Source of the DNA: Ochrobactrum sp. BTU1
Lineage (GTDB): Bacteria > Pseudomonadota > Alphaproteobacteria > Rhizobiales > Rhizobiaceae
DNA: 64,000 bases
Direction: 5' to 3'
Assembly (NCBI GenBank): GCA_018798825.1
Contig: CP076354.1
Coordinates: 2,102,001 to 2,166,000 of the forward strand
The translations under genes and the position numbers were made by a program. This document shows, one piece after another, positions 8,653-17,289 of the stretch (positions within the stretch are counted from its first letter, which is position 1; each line of letters starts with the position of its first letter). The notes under the pieces are model-generated. The model searched no databases. It saw only the letters and a program-made list of their open reading frames with translations, and was not told where the DNA came from.

Positions 8653-9732
8653 ATGCGCATTCTTGGAATAGAGACCAGTTGCGACGAAACAGCCGCCGCC
8701 ATCGTTGAACGCGACGATAGCGGCAAAGGGTATATTTTGTCCAATGTGGTGCTCAGCCAGATCGCCGAACACGAACCTTATGGCGGTGTGGTGCCTGAAA
8801 TCGCCGCACGCGCCCATGTTGAAGCGCTTGACCGGCTGGTGGAACGCGCCCTCAAAGACGCCAATGTGAAGCTCGATGACGTGGACGCGATTGCTGCGAC
8901 CGCCGGTCCCGGCCTTATTGGCGGGCTGATTGTCGGCCTGATGACCGCCAAGGCGATGGCCATGGCTGCAAACAAGCCGTTTTATGCGGTCAATCATCTG
9001 GAAGGCCATGCGCTAACCGCACGACTGACCGACAACCTACCATTTCCTTATCTGCTGCTGCTGGTATCCGGCGGTCACACGCAGATGGTGCTTGTACGCG
9101 GCCTTGGCGATTATGAACGCCTTGGCACGACAATCGACGACGCGCTTGGCGAAGCTTTCGACAAGACTGCAAAGCTGCTCGGTCTGCCCTATCCGGGCGG
9201 TCCAGCAGTTGAACGCATGGCATTGCAGGGTGATCCGAAGCGTTTCCCGCTGCCACGGCCACTCAAGGGCGAAGCCCGGCTCGACTTCTCATTCTCCGGT
9301 CTCAAGACCGCTGTGCGGCAGACTGCAACAGAGCTTGCTCCACTTTCCGATCAGGACGTTGCAGACATTTGCGCATCTTTTCAGGATGCGGTTGCCGACA
9401 CTTTGTCGGATCGCGTGAAACGGTCGCTTGAGCGTTTTAAAGATGAGTTCCCAGACTGCGCAACGCCGTCGCTGATCGTTGCCGGTGGTGTTGCTGCCAA
9501 CAAGACATTGCGCGCATCGCTTGAAACATTGTGTGCAAAGCATGGTTTCGGCTTCATCGCACCACCGCTCAATCTCTGCACCGACAATGCGGCAATGATC
9601 GCCTGGGCGGGTGCCGAGCGAGCTGCAACCAAGGGGCCTGATTCGCTCAATCTTGCTCCGCGCTCACGCTGGCCGCTTGATGAGAAATCAGCACCCATGT
9701 TCGGCACCGGACGTCGCGGAGCAAAAGCATGA
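8653..9732 (+). CDS. tsaD: tRNA N6-adenosine threonylcarbamoyltransferase TsaD
   Basis: TsaD transfers the threonylcarbamoyl group to A37 of ANN-decoding tRNAs, working with TsaB and TsaE. The 359-residue protein begins [16 protein letters not shown], the classic Kae1/TsaD start. It has the metal-binding [11 protein letters not shown] (two His near residues 115-120), [11 protein letters not shown], and the C-terminal ASKH-fold nucleotide motif [13 protein letters not shown], followed by [12 protein letters not shown]. gpsA overlaps its stop codon by 4 bp, an arrangement common in Rhizobiales. Length and motifs are complete. Confidence 0.97.
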   Translation: MRILGIETSCDETAAAIVERDDSGKGYILSNVVLSQIAEHEPYGGVVPEIAARAHVEALDRLVERALKDANVKLDDVDAIAATAGPGLIGGLIVGLMTAKAMAMAANKPFYAVNHLEGHALTARLTDNLPFPYLLLLVSGGHTQMVLVRGLGDYERLGTTIDDALGEAFDKTAKLLGLPYPGGPAVERMALQGDPKRFPLPRPLKGEARLDFSFSGLKTAVRQTATELAPLSDQDVADICASFQDAVADTLSDRVKRSLERFKDEFPDCATPSLIVAGGVAANKTLRASLETLCAKHGFGFIAPPLNLCTDNAAMIAWAGAERAATKGPDSLNLAPRSRWPLDEKSAPMFGTGRRGAKA

Positions 9733-10715
9733 GTGAGCGGGCAAAAATTGCCGTGCTTGGCGGCGGCGCATGGGGAACGGCTCTGGCAGCCATGAGCGCC
9801 ATCGGCCAGCACGACACATGGCTTTATGCTCGCGATGCTGAAACTGTTGCCCATGTGAACGACCAGCGCCGCAACCCTGCTTACCTTGGCGAAATTGAAC
9901 TTCCTGAAGGCATTCGTGCCAGCACGGATGCCAAGGCTGTACTCGAAAATGCCGATGCGGTTCTCGTTGTTGTTCCCGCGCAGGCAATGCGCAAAGGTCT
10001 TCTGGAACTCAGCGCACTTATTCCGCAATCTGCGCCCGTCATTCTCTGTGCCAAGGGCATTGAGCGCGAAACAGGAAGGCTGATGTCGGAAGTGGTGGCG
10101 GAAGTTCTGCCACATCATACGATCGGCGCACTGTCCGGCCCGAGCTTTGCAACCGACGTGGCGCGTGGCCTGCCAACAGCGGTGACGATTGCTTGCGAAG
10201 ATGCAACCATTGCCGATCAGCTTGCAGCAACGCTCTCCGGCCCCGCATTCCGCTGTTATTCGACCACCGATCTCAAAGGGGTGGAAATCGGTGGCGCATT
10301 GAAAAACGTGCTGGCTCTTGCAGCAGGTGCTGCCATGGGACGCGGCTATGGTGCCAGCGCACAAGCAGCCCTTGTCACGCGCGGCTTTGCCGAACTGCGC
10401 CGCGTAGCCCTTGCCATGGGCGCAAAGCCGGAAACCATCATGGGCCTGTCCGGTCTTGGCGATCTGATGCTGACCTGCTCATCATCGCAATCACGTAACT
10501 ATTCCTATGGGCTGGCAATCGGTCGTGGCGAAGACCTCACCAACCGCCCGCTGGCCGAAGGTGTGGCAACCGCCCCCATCGCAGCTGAACTTTGCAGACA
10601 ACATGAAGTGCCTGCACCGATTATCACGGCCGTTGCAGCGCTTCTTGCCGGACATATCACGATTGATGAAGCCGTAACGGCGCTTCTTAACAGACCACTC
10701 AAGACCGAGGATTAG
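9729..10715 (+). CDS. gpsA: NAD(P)H-dependent glycerol-3-phosphate dehydrogenase
   Basis: GpsA reduces dihydroxyacetone phosphate to sn-glycerol 3-phosphate, the backbone for phospholipids. The 328-residue protein has the N-terminal Rossmann motif [12 protein letters not shown], the substrate loop [18 protein letters not shown], the catalytic-Lys region [13 protein letters not shown], and [14 protein letters not shown]. The ATGA overlap with tsaD implies coupled translation. A pair of palindromic repeats follows immediately, starting at its stop codon. Confidence 0.96.
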   Translation: MSERAKIAVLGGGAWGTALAAMSAIGQHDTWLYARDAETVAHVNDQRRNPAYLGEIELPEGIRASTDAKAVLENADAVLVVVPAQAMRKGLLELSALIPQSAPVILCAKGIERETGRLMSEVVAEVLPHHTIGALSGPSFATDVARGLPTAVTIACEDATIADQLAATLSGPAFRCYSTTDLKGVEIGGALKNVLALAAGAAMGRGYGASAQAALVTRGFAELRRVALAMGAKPETIMGLSGLGDLMLTCSSSQSRNYSYGLAIGRGEDLTNRPLAEGVATAPIAAELCRQHEVPAPIITAVAALLAGHITIDEAVTALLNRPLKTED

Positions 10716-10763
10716 AGCATGATCCTGAAAAGTGCGTAGCGGTTTTCAGATAAGATCATGCTC
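10715..10763. repeat. Intergenic palindromic repeat, copy 1 (module 1)
   Basis: About 49 bp able to fold into one hairpin: GAGCATGATC at the left pairs with GATCATGCTC at the right, and CTGAAAA pairs with TTTTCAG inside. It belongs to a family with the core CGAAAAGTG...CGGTTTTCGG that recurs through the window. It starts at the gpsA stop codon and is followed 7 bp later by a second copy. Confidence 0.85.
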
Positions 10764-10770
10764 AAACAAA

Positions 10771-10819
10771 ATGCATGATCCCGAAAAGTGGGAAGCCAAT
10801 TTCGGATAAGATCATGCAT
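10771..10819. repeat. Intergenic palindromic repeat, copy 2 (module 1)
   Basis: A second copy in the same orientation as copy 1, with outer arms ATGCATGATC and GATCATGCAT and the core CCGAAAAGTG...TTCGG. It is separated from copy 1 by an A-rich linker and ends about 20 bp before the YciI gene. Confidence 0.85.
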
Positions 10820-10840
10820 AAACAAAAAGGTTAGAAAAAC

Positions 10841-11131
10841 ATGCTTTTTGCTCTTCTGTGCAACGACAAGCCCGATCATCTGCACGTACGCCTTGATACG
10901 CGCCCAGCCCATCTCGACTACCTTAAGTCGCTGGGTGACGTGCTGAAATTTGCAGGCCCTTTCCTTGGTGAAGATGGCAAGCCAAATGGTAGCCTCGTCG
11001 TGGTTGAAGCAGCCGACAAGGCAGAGGCCGAAAAGATCGGTGCCAATGACCCCTACGCACTGGCTGGTCTTTTTGCTGATGTGACTGTGCGCCCATGGAA
11101 CTGGGCCATCAACAATCCAGCAAACGCATAA
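10841..11131 (+). CDS. YciI-family protein
   Basis: A 96-residue protein of the YciI-like ferredoxin-fold family: MLFALLCNDKPDHLHVRLDTRPAHLDYL, then a GEDGKPNGSLVVVEAADKAEAEKI segment and a C-terminal VTVRPWNW strand. The conserved His and Asp residues form the proposed active site, but the family's reaction is unknown; some relatives act as dehalogenase-like or product-releasing enzymes. It is followed after 9 bp by the EVE-domain gene and then by a methyltransferase whose start overlaps the EVE stop, so the three form a compact rightward cluster. Confidence 0.88.
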   Translation: MLFALLCNDKPDHLHVRLDTRPAHLDYLKSLGDVLKFAGPFLGEDGKPNGSLVVVEAADKAEAEKIGANDPYALAGLFADVTVRPWNWAINNPANA

Positions 11132-11140
11132 GGACTGGTC

Positions 11141-11569
11141 ATGGCTTACTGGCTGTTCAAGTCTGAACCCTTCAAATGGTCATGGGAAATGCAGAAAGCC
11201 CGCGGCGAAAAAGGCGAGCAATGGGACGGCGTGCGCAACTATCTGGCACGCAACAACATGCGCGCCATGAAGCTCGGCGACAAAGGCTTTTTCTATCATT
11301 CCAACGAAGGTCTGGAAGTGGTGGGCATTGTTGAGATTTGCGCCCTTTCGCATCCTGACAGCACGACCGACGATCCGCGTTGGGATTGCGTCGACATCAA
11401 GGCTGTGCGCGATGTGCCAAAGCCCGTTACGCTAAAAGATGTGAAGGCCAATCCGAAGCTTGAAAAGATGGCGCTCGTCACGTCTATGCGTCTTTCGGTA
11501 CAGCCGGTAACGGAAGATGAATGGGTCGAGGTCTGCCGCATGGGCGGGTTAGACGCCAAGGATATTTGA
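11141..11569 (+). CDS. EVE domain-containing protein
   Basis: The whole 142-residue protein is one EVE domain (PUA-like fold), with the hallmark N-terminus [15 protein letters not shown], then [18 protein letters not shown] and [12 protein letters not shown] domains bind modified bases in DNA or RNA through an aromatic pocket and often occur in restriction or RNA-processing contexts; stand-alone proteins like this one (thymocyte nuclear protein 1 type) are widespread in proteobacteria with unclear targets. Its stop overlaps the start of the downstream methyltransferase gene by one base, so coupled translation is likely. Confidence 0.92.
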   Translation: MAYWLFKSEPFKWSWEMQKARGEKGEQWDGVRNYLARNNMRAMKLGDKGFFYHSNEGLEVVGIVEICALSHPDSTTDDPRWDCVDIKAVRDVPKPVTLKDVKANPKLEKMALVTSMRLSVQPVTEDEWVEVCRMGGLDAKDI

Positions 11570-12225
11570 TGCTTGATCCGGCACAAAAGGGCACGCGTGA
11601 TTTCATATTGGCCAATACTGGCCTGCAAACGCCGCCGCATGTGCCGGAAGTCAGCCTCCATCTGGCCGATGAAGCCCACGACCTTTGGCATAAAACCGAG
11701 GAAGAACTGGCAACCATCGGCCTGCCGCCGCCTTTCTGGGCCTTTGCCTGGGCAGGCGGTCAGGGCGTTGCCCGTTATATTCTCGATCATCCAAAGGCAG
11801 TCTCAGGCAAAACCGTACTCGACTTCGCATCAGGTTCAGGTCTTGTCGCCATTGCAGCAATGAAGTCGGGAGCAGCAGGCGTTCTCGCTTCGGACATCGA
11901 CCCCTTTGCGCTGCCTGCGATCGAAATCAACGCGGCTGCAAACAACGTTGCCATCACCCCGACACTCACCGATCTGATCGATCAGGATCATGGATGGGAA
12001 GTCCTGCTTGCAGGCGATGTGTTTTATGAAAAGCCGCTCGCGGATCGTCTGATCCCATGGTTTTCAAAGCTTGCCGCTCGCGGTGCCAGCATCATCGTTG
12101 GTGATCCGGGCCGCGCTTATTTGCCCAAAGACCGGCTTGAGCAGCTTGCCGTTTACACAGTGCCCGTCACGCGTGCGCTTGAGGATGCAGAAGTCAAGCG
12201 CACGACTGTCTGGACGTTTTTATAA
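11569..12225 (+). CDS. METTL20-type protein-lysine methyltransferase (ETF-beta / L7/L12 type)
   Basis: A 218-residue class I SAM methyltransferase. Motif I is [14 protein letters not shown] (about residues 84-97), motif II is ASDIDPFA and the post-motif is AGDVFYE. The preceding [13 protein letters not shown] is typical of the METTL20 group. Human METTL20 methylates lysines of the electron transfer flavoprotein beta subunit, and the Agrobacterium homologue was shown to methylate ETF-beta and ribosomal protein L7/L12. I chose ATG at 11569, which overlaps the EVE stop, because an upstream in-frame ATG lies inside the EVE gene. Assignment to METTL20 rather than another small methyltransferase rests on these motifs. 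Confidence 0.75.
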   Translation: MLDPAQKGTRDFILANTGLQTPPHVPEVSLHLADEAHDLWHKTEEELATIGLPPPFWAFAWAGGQGVARYILDHPKAVSGKTVLDFASGSGLVAIAAMKSGAAGVLASDIDPFALPAIEINAAANNVAITPTLTDLIDQDHGWEVLLAGDVFYEKPLADRLIPWFSKLAARGASIIVGDPGRAYLPKDRLEQLAVYTVPVTRALEDAEVKRTTVWTFL

Positions 12226-12230
12226 CGCGT

Positions 12231-12269
12231 GTCGTTATTCCAAAACCGGTTCCCACTTTTGGGCGACAA
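12231..12269. repeat. Intergenic palindromic repeat, copy 3
   Basis: A hairpin-forming copy between two convergent genes. The outer arms are GTCG and CGAC; inside, CCAAAA pairs with TTTTGG around a GTTCCC-type centre. It follows the methyltransferase stop codon by a few bases and may serve as a transcription end for both flanking genes. Confidence 0.7.
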
Positions 12270-12275
12270 GCTTGT

Positions 12276-13133
12276 TTAAGCAAAACGCTTTGCACCAGCC
12301 ACACACAGCACTACCACGCCGGCGGTCAGCACCATGCCCATGCTCACCGGTTCACCAGCAATGGATGCAGCCAGCATCAGACCGAAGAATGGCTGCAACA
12401 ATTGCAGCTGCCCGACAGCCGCTGCACCGCCCTGTGCCAGTCCGCGATACCAGAAGAAAAAGCCGATCAGCATCGAAAACAGCGTAACATAAGCAAGCCC
12501 GCCCCATGCCATGACGCCGATATTGCCCCAGGTTTCAGGCCGCGTCATGAAGCTGAGTGGCAACATGACCGGCAGCGAAAAGACCAGCGCCCAGCAGATC
12601 ACCTGCCAGCCGCCCAGCCTGCGCGACAGGCTGGCACCTTCGGCATATCCAAGACCGCAGACAATGATAGCGCCCAGCATCAGCACATCGCCAAGCAACG
12701 TTGACTGACTGCCCTGCCCATAGGCATAGGACGCCACAATCAAACCGCCGACAACTGAGAAAAGCCAGAACAGTGGGCGCGGGTTTTCGCCACCACGCAA
12801 CACGGCAAACAAAGCCGTCGACAGCGGCAGCAGACCGATAAAGACAATCGCATGTGCCGACGTCATATGCTGCAGCGCAATGCCGGTCAGCAATGGAAAG
12901 CCAACCACCACGCCAAGCGCCACCACAATCAGTGAAATAACGTCATTGCGACGCGGAAATGGTTCACGGAAGGCGAGCAGCAGCGCAAGGCCCAGCAGCC
13001 CTGCAATCGACGCTCGCGCCATAGTCAGGAAGGTCGGGTCGATGTCGATCACCGCCAGACGTGTTGCGGGTAACGACCCGCTAAAAATCAGAACCCCCAG
13101 AAATCCGTTAATCCAACCCGCAGTCTTGTTCAT
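12276..13133 (-). CDS. EamA/DMT-family transporter
   Basis: A 285-residue inner-membrane protein with about ten hydrophobic helices arranged as two EamA repeats (for example GFLGVLIFSGSLPATRLA, and GLAYVTLFSMLIGFFFWYRG in the second half). DMT/EamA proteins export amino acids, metabolites or drugs. ATG at 13133 is chosen because an AGAGA site precedes it; an in-frame ATG 24 bp upstream is less likely. It is divergent from a MocR-type regulator across 213 bp, an arrangement in which the regulator usually controls the transporter. The substrate is unknown. Confidence 0.85.
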   Translation of the reverse strand: MNKTAGWINGFLGVLIFSGSLPATRLAVIDIDPTFLTMARASIAGLLGLALLLAFREPFPRRNDVISLIVVALGVVVGFPLLTGIALQHMTSAHAIVFIGLLPLSTALFAVLRGGENPRPLFWLFSVVGGLIVASYAYGQGSQSTLLGDVLMLGAIIVCGLGYAEGASLSRRLGGWQVICWALVFSLPVMLPLSFMTRPETWGNIGVMAWGGLAYVTLFSMLIGFFFWYRGLAQGGAAAVGQLQLLQPFFGLMLAASIAGEPVSMGMVLTAGVVVLCVAGAKRFA

Positions 13134-13269
13134 TCTCTGTTTTCGGCCTTTTTCCAATTTGCATGTGTTTCGGCATTCCCATCAGCAACGTGAAGCGGAT
13201 TTGGCATGGAATGCGAGAAACAAAGGGATAGAGCGGCTCGGGTGATTCCAATCTGCCTGAAACCGCTTT

Positions 13270-13336
13270 AGTACAGTGCCGCGAATTCCGCCAAATAATC
13301 AGAGACAGTTCACGGACAATTCTGCTAAACTGTACT
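13270..13336. promoter_or_regulatory. Inverted-repeat operator candidate between EamA and MocR genes
   Basis: AGTACAGT at 13270-13277 and its exact complement ACTGTACT at 13329-13336 lie 51 bp apart in the divergent promoter region. The second arm ends 10 bp before the MocR start codon. Two separated half-sites of this kind suit a dimeric GntR/MocR regulator. Seen in sequence; binding is inferred. Confidence 0.45.
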
Positions 13337-13346
13337 GATACAAAGG

Positions 13347-14828
13347 ATGATACAGATGATATCGACGGGCCTTTTGCGCAGTCTTGAAGCCGTGGAAGCT
13401 GCCTATCTTGGCAGTCGCAGCGAGGACAAGGCAGCGCCCGATAAGATGCCGCTCGTCGAAAAGGTCATGACCATCATTCGCGACCGTATCGCCGCCATGA
13501 GCCTTGCGCCCGGCGCTCGCCTGCCTTCAATCCGGCGTTTGGCCGAGACGATGAATGTTTCGAAATCAACGGTCGTCGAAGCCTATGACCGTATGGTGGC
13601 AGAGGGGATTATCCAGTCGCGCCGCGGTGCCGGTTTCTACGTTTCAGAGCGGGCACGTCAGCCTTTTACGCTTGCCGCAGTGACACCGCACAAGGACCGG
13701 CAGATCGATCCTTTTTGGGTAATGCGCCAGTCGCTCGAAGCAGACAATAAGACCTATAAGCCCGGCTGTGGCTGGCTGCCCGATGAATGGTTGCCGCTTG
13801 AGGGTATCCGCCGCGCCATGCGCACAATCGCACGCGATGAAGACAGCAATCTCGTCGCATATGGAGAGCCGCTCGGCTTTCGTCCTCTGCGCAATCATCT
13901 GGCGCGCAAACTCACCGAACAGGGCATCAACCTTTCAGGCGGCGATATTCTGCTGACAGATTCAGGCACACATGCTATCGATCTCATCTGCCGCTTTCTG
14001 CTGCAGCCCGGCGACACAGTGCTGGTTGACGACCCCTGCTATTTCAACTTTCAGGCCTCGCTTCTTTCACACCGCGTCAAACTCATCGGCATCCCCTACA
14101 CGCATACAGGCCCCGATCTCGAAGCCTTCGCCAAGGCCGCTGAAGAACAAGCGCCAAAGCTATATATTTCCAATGCGGGATTGCATAATCCGACGGGCGG
14201 CATCATGACGCCCGCCACAGCACACCGGTTGCTCAAGCTTGCCGAAACCCACGACATAAAGCTAGTAGAAGACAATATCTTTGGCGATTTTCACCCTTCG
14301 CCAGCACCGCTGCTTGCCGAGCTCGATGGCTTTGACCGAGTGCTCCATATTGGCAGTTTCTCCAAGACACTCTCGGCCGCAGCGCGTGTCGGCTATATTG
14401 CCGGTCGTCGTGACTGGATCGACGGAATTACCGATCTGAAACTTGCGACCTCATTCAGCAGCAACGTTTTGTCCGCCCAGATTGTACACGCCCTGCTCAC
14501 CGATGGCACCTATCGCCGCCATATCGACAGCCTGCGCGCTAAACTCGCTGACGCCATGACCATGACGGCAAACCGGCTCAAAGCAATCGGGCTGGAACTC
14601 TGGACAGAACCGCAGGGCGGTATCTTCCTCTGGGCGCGCTTGCCTGAAGGCATGGATTCAGGCCAGATTGCCCGCTATGCGCTTGAAAAGGGTGTCGTGT
14701 TTGCGCCGGGCGATGTTTTCAGCCCATCGCATAGCGCGGCCCGTTATCTGCGTTTCAACGTTGCGCAATCGACAGAACCCTATATTTTTACTGTTCTCAG
14801 CGATGCGATGCGCGAAGGATTGGCATAA
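13347..14828 (+). CDS. MocR/PdxR-type transcriptional regulator (GntR DNA-binding + aminotransferase fold)
   Basis: A 493-residue regulator. An N-terminal winged helix of the GntR family (about residues 35-105, with RLPSIRRLAETMNVSKSTVVEAYDRM) is fused to a fold-type I aminotransferase domain (about 120-490). The pyridoxal-phosphate Lys is in HIGSFSKTLSAAARVGYI and the conserved NPTGG is present, so the cofactor site looks intact. MocR proteins sense PLP, amino acids or related amines. It is divergent from the EamA exporter, its probable target. The N-terminal extension of about 35 residues before the winged helix is longer than usual, so a start at a later codon is possible. Confidence 0.9.
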   Translation: MIQMISTGLLRSLEAVEAAYLGSRSEDKAAPDKMPLVEKVMTIIRDRIAAMSLAPGARLPSIRRLAETMNVSKSTVVEAYDRMVAEGIIQSRRGAGFYVSERARQPFTLAAVTPHKDRQIDPFWVMRQSLEADNKTYKPGCGWLPDEWLPLEGIRRAMRTIARDEDSNLVAYGEPLGFRPLRNHLARKLTEQGINLSGGDILLTDSGTHAIDLICRFLLQPGDTVLVDDPCYFNFQASLLSHRVKLIGIPYTHTGPDLEAFAKAAEEQAPKLYISNAGLHNPTGGIMTPATAHRLLKLAETHDIKLVEDNIFGDFHPSPAPLLAELDGFDRVLHIGSFSKTLSAAARVGYIAGRRDWIDGITDLKLATSFSSNVLSAQIVHALLTDGTYRRHIDSLRAKLADAMTMTANRLKAIGLELWTEPQGGIFLWARLPEGMDSGQIARYALEKGVVFAPGDVFSPSHSAARYLRFNVAQSTEPYIFTVLSDAMREGLA

Positions 14829-14919
14829 GCGCATCCCGAAAAGTCTGAAACGATTTCCGCGATGCGTGCGGAACAAATGTTTAGAGCGTCGATCGCTTTC
14901 AATCGGATCGATGCGCTAA
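14829..14919. repeat. Intergenic two-module palindromic repeat, copy 4
   Basis: Module 1 (14829-14867) has outer arms GCGCATC and GATGCGT and the core CCCGAAAAGT...ACGATTTC. After a short A-containing linker, module 2 (about 14881-14919) begins TTAGAGCGTCGATC and ends GATCGATGCGCTAA, a near-perfect inverted repeat. It directly follows the MocR gene. Confidence 0.8.
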
Positions 14920-15034
14920 ATCCATTAACCCGCTCGCATCGAAAACAACTTCAAGCAAAAGCAATGCAGTCAGTCTGCGCATGACGGATATACTCGCCCC
15001 CTGTCTTTGAGGAGAGACATCGGGAGGGATAAAC

Positions 15035-16522
15035 GTGAATACACACCCAACCGGGATCGTGGCTAGTCCACGTCCCGAAGACGAAAAACTATCCGTTACA
15101 GCCAATCTGGCTTATGGATTTCAGCATGTTTTGACCATGTATGGCGGCATTGTAGCCGTCCCACTTATCATCGGTCAGGCGGCAGGCCTCAGCCCGAGCG
15201 AAATCGGCCTGTTGATTACCGCCTCGCTTTTTGCAGGCGGCGTGGCAACTGTACTGCAAACAATCGGTATTCCTTTTTTCGGCTGCCAGCTTCCACTGGT
15301 GCAGGGCGTATCATTCGCCGGTGTGGCCACGATGGTTGCCATTGTAACATCAGCAGAAACCGGCGAGGCGGGCATTCAGGTCGTGCTCGGAGCGGTGATG
15401 GCAGCAGCCCTCATAGGCTTTCTCATCACACCGATCTTTTCGCGCGTGACGCGTTTTTTTCCGCCCCTTGTGACCGGTATCGTAATTACCACCATCGGTC
15501 TCACTTTGATGCCGGTTGCAGCACGCTGGGCTATGGGCGGCAACAGCAATGCACCTGATTTTGGCGGCATGTCCAATATCGGTCTGGCCGGGCTGACGCT
15601 GGCGATCGTTCTGCTGTTGAGCAAGATCGGTAATGCCACCATCTCGCGTCTGTCCATCCTGCTTGCAATGGTGATCGGAACGGGGATCGCATGGCTTCTC
15701 GGCATGACGGACTTCTCGCGTGTTGCAGAAGGTCCAGTTATGGCACTGCCCGAAGTCTTCCATTTCGGCTGGCCGATTTTCAGTATTGCAGCAACACTTT
15801 CGATGTTCATCGTGATTGTCGTCACGCTGGTGGAAACCTCCGCCGATATTCTGGCGGTTGGTGAAATTCTGGAAACCAAGGTCAATTCCCGCCGTCTGGG
15901 CGATGGCTTACGTGCCGATATGGCATCGAGCATTCTCGCACCCGTCGTCGGCTCGTTCACACAGAGCGCCTTTGCACAGAATGTGGGCCTTGTGGCGGTG
16001 ACGGGTGTGAAAAGCCGTTATGTGGTTGCGACTGGCGGGCTTATTCTCATCACGCTCGGCCTGCTGCCGGTGATGGGGCGCGTGATTGCCTGCGTTCCGC
16101 CAGCCGTACTTGGCGGCGCTGGCATCGTTTTGTTTGGAACGGTTGCCGCAAGCGGTATCCGCACGCTGTCAAAGGTCGACTATCAGAACAATATCAATCT
16201 GATCATCGTGGCGACTTCCATCGGTTTCGGCATGATCCCGATTGCCGCACCGGAATTCTATCACCACTTCCCGGCATGGTTTGAGACGATCTTTCATTCA
16301 GGCATCAGCTCTGCTGCTTTGATGGCAATCGTGCTCAACCTCATGTTCAACGAGTTCAAAGCTGGTAACTCAAACCAGATGTCGGTGTTTGCTGAGGGTA
16401 CGGAACGCATCATTCGCCACCATCAGATCGCAGAACTGCATGATGGCGATTATGTCCAGAACGGCAAACTCTACGATGCGGAGGGCAATGAAGTGAAAAT
16501 CGTCCCGGCAGGTGCTCATTAA
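15035..16522 (+). CDS. NCS2-family purine (xanthine/uric acid-type) permease
   Basis: A 495-residue inner-membrane nucleobase:cation symporter-2 with about 14 hydrophobic segments. It has the early QHVLTMYGG motif and the family signature region around FAQNVGLVAVTGVKSR. The N-terminal His in GFQHVLTMYGG and the acidic VETSADILAVGE in the middle are features of the xanthine/urate branch rather than the uracil branch. The start is a GTG at 15035, supported by GGGAGGG six bases upstream. It stands alone, with a repeat element on each side. Exact purine specificity is inferred. Confidence 0.87.
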   Translation: MNTHPTGIVASPRPEDEKLSVTANLAYGFQHVLTMYGGIVAVPLIIGQAAGLSPSEIGLLITASLFAGGVATVLQTIGIPFFGCQLPLVQGVSFAGVATMVAIVTSAETGEAGIQVVLGAVMAAALIGFLITPIFSRVTRFFPPLVTGIVITTIGLTLMPVAARWAMGGNSNAPDFGGMSNIGLAGLTLAIVLLLSKIGNATISRLSILLAMVIGTGIAWLLGMTDFSRVAEGPVMALPEVFHFGWPIFSIAATLSMFIVIVVTLVETSADILAVGEILETKVNSRRLGDGLRADMASSILAPVVGSFTQSAFAQNVGLVAVTGVKSRYVVATGGLILITLGLLPVMGRVIACVPPAVLGGAGIVLFGTVAASGIRTLSKVDYQNNINLIIVATSIGFGMIPIAAPEFYHHFPAWFETIFHSGISSAALMAIVLNLMFNEFKAGNSNQMSVFAEGTERIIRHHQIAELHDGDYVQNGKLYDAEGNEVKIVPAGAH

Positions 16523-16524
16523 AA

Positions 16525-16602
16525 GCACCTCCAGCAAAAGTGTGAAGCGGTTTTGCGTAAGCAGTGCGTATCAAAAAAATTAGAGCGCGTAGCGCTCTAA
16601 TT
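16525..16602. repeat. Intergenic two-module palindromic repeat, copy 5
   Basis: Module 1 (about 16525-16567) has outer arms GCAC and GTGC and the core CCAGCAAAAGTG...CGGTTTTGCG. A linker containing seven A follows. Module 2 (16580-16602) is a perfect 10-bp inverted repeat, ATTAGAGCGC and GCGCTCTAAT, with a 3-nt loop. Confidence 0.85.
16572..16602 (-). terminator. Terminator of the YkuD gene, formed by repeat module 2
   Basis: On the minus strand the 10-bp stem of module 2 is followed by seven T, the classic intrinsic terminator layout. The stop codon of the leftward YkuD gene (16601-16603) lies in the first arm. Confidence 0.75.
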
Positions 16603-17146
16603 ACCGCAATACGCGGATCACGGTCCTATTCGTCAAATGAGGCAGGAGGCGCGCCATATCGGCGCGCTTCAATGCTATACAGCCCTCGGTCGGCGTATAA
16701 CCCGGACGGGCAAGATGGAAGAAGATCGCACTGCCGCAACCTCGTTTGCGTGGGCTGATGTTCCAGTCCATGACGATACAGGCATCATAAACATCGTCAT
16801 TGCGCCACATCTTCTCGTGACTTGGCTTAAACGGCAGATTGACCGGACGATTGTAATTGGCGTCTTTTGGCGCATCGCACCAGCCATCCAGCTTACGCAC
16901 CCGGCGCAGCGGCAAGGGCGATAACGGCCATTGTCCGCCATCGCCACGACGATAGCCATAGAGCAGTCGCATGGAAGAAAGCGGCGTAGCACCGTCGCCT
17001 TCGCGCTTGAAAGCGCTGATTCCCCCCTTGCCAAGCGCACATTCCAATACCAAATTGCCAGCAGCAAGCAGGCCGCGCGTTTTATGGCCGGGCTTTGCCC
17101 GTACATCGATAATGCCAATGCCGCGGCTTTTTTGATTTCTGGTCAA
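16601..17146 (-). CDS. L,D-transpeptidase (YkuD) catalytic-domain protein
   Basis: A 181-residue protein that is one YkuD domain. The C-terminal FHLARPGYTPTEGCIAL has the catalytic His and Cys; the usual S/T-x-G-C is here T-E-G-C. YkuD enzymes make 3-3 crosslinks in peptidoglycan or attach proteins to it, in the periplasm. No signal peptide is visible from the chosen start, and it belongs to a compact Rhizobiales subgroup with conserved GDGATPLSSMRLLYGYRR. A later start would remove part of the domain. The lack of an export signal is odd for a wall enzyme, so function as a crosslinker is inferred from the domain only. Confidence 0.82.
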   Translation of the reverse strand: MTRNQKSRGIGIIDVRAKPGHKTRGLLAAGNLVLECALGKGGISAFKREGDGATPLSSMRLLYGYRRGDGGQWPLSPLPLRRVRKLDGWCDAPKDANYNRPVNLPFKPSHEKMWRNDDVYDACIVMDWNISPRKRGCGSAIFFHLARPGYTPTEGCIALKRADMARLLPHLTNRTVIRVLR

Positions 17147-17289
17147 GCCCTGCCTCCGTTTTCCGCCTGCTGATAAAGTTTGGGTGATCGCCTGAAAATC
17201 TGCTCTCTTTTTTCACGGCTTCAACTTATCGCCATTAAATGTCATAAAACACGAACCACTATTTGAATCAAAGAGTAACGAGGACAGGC

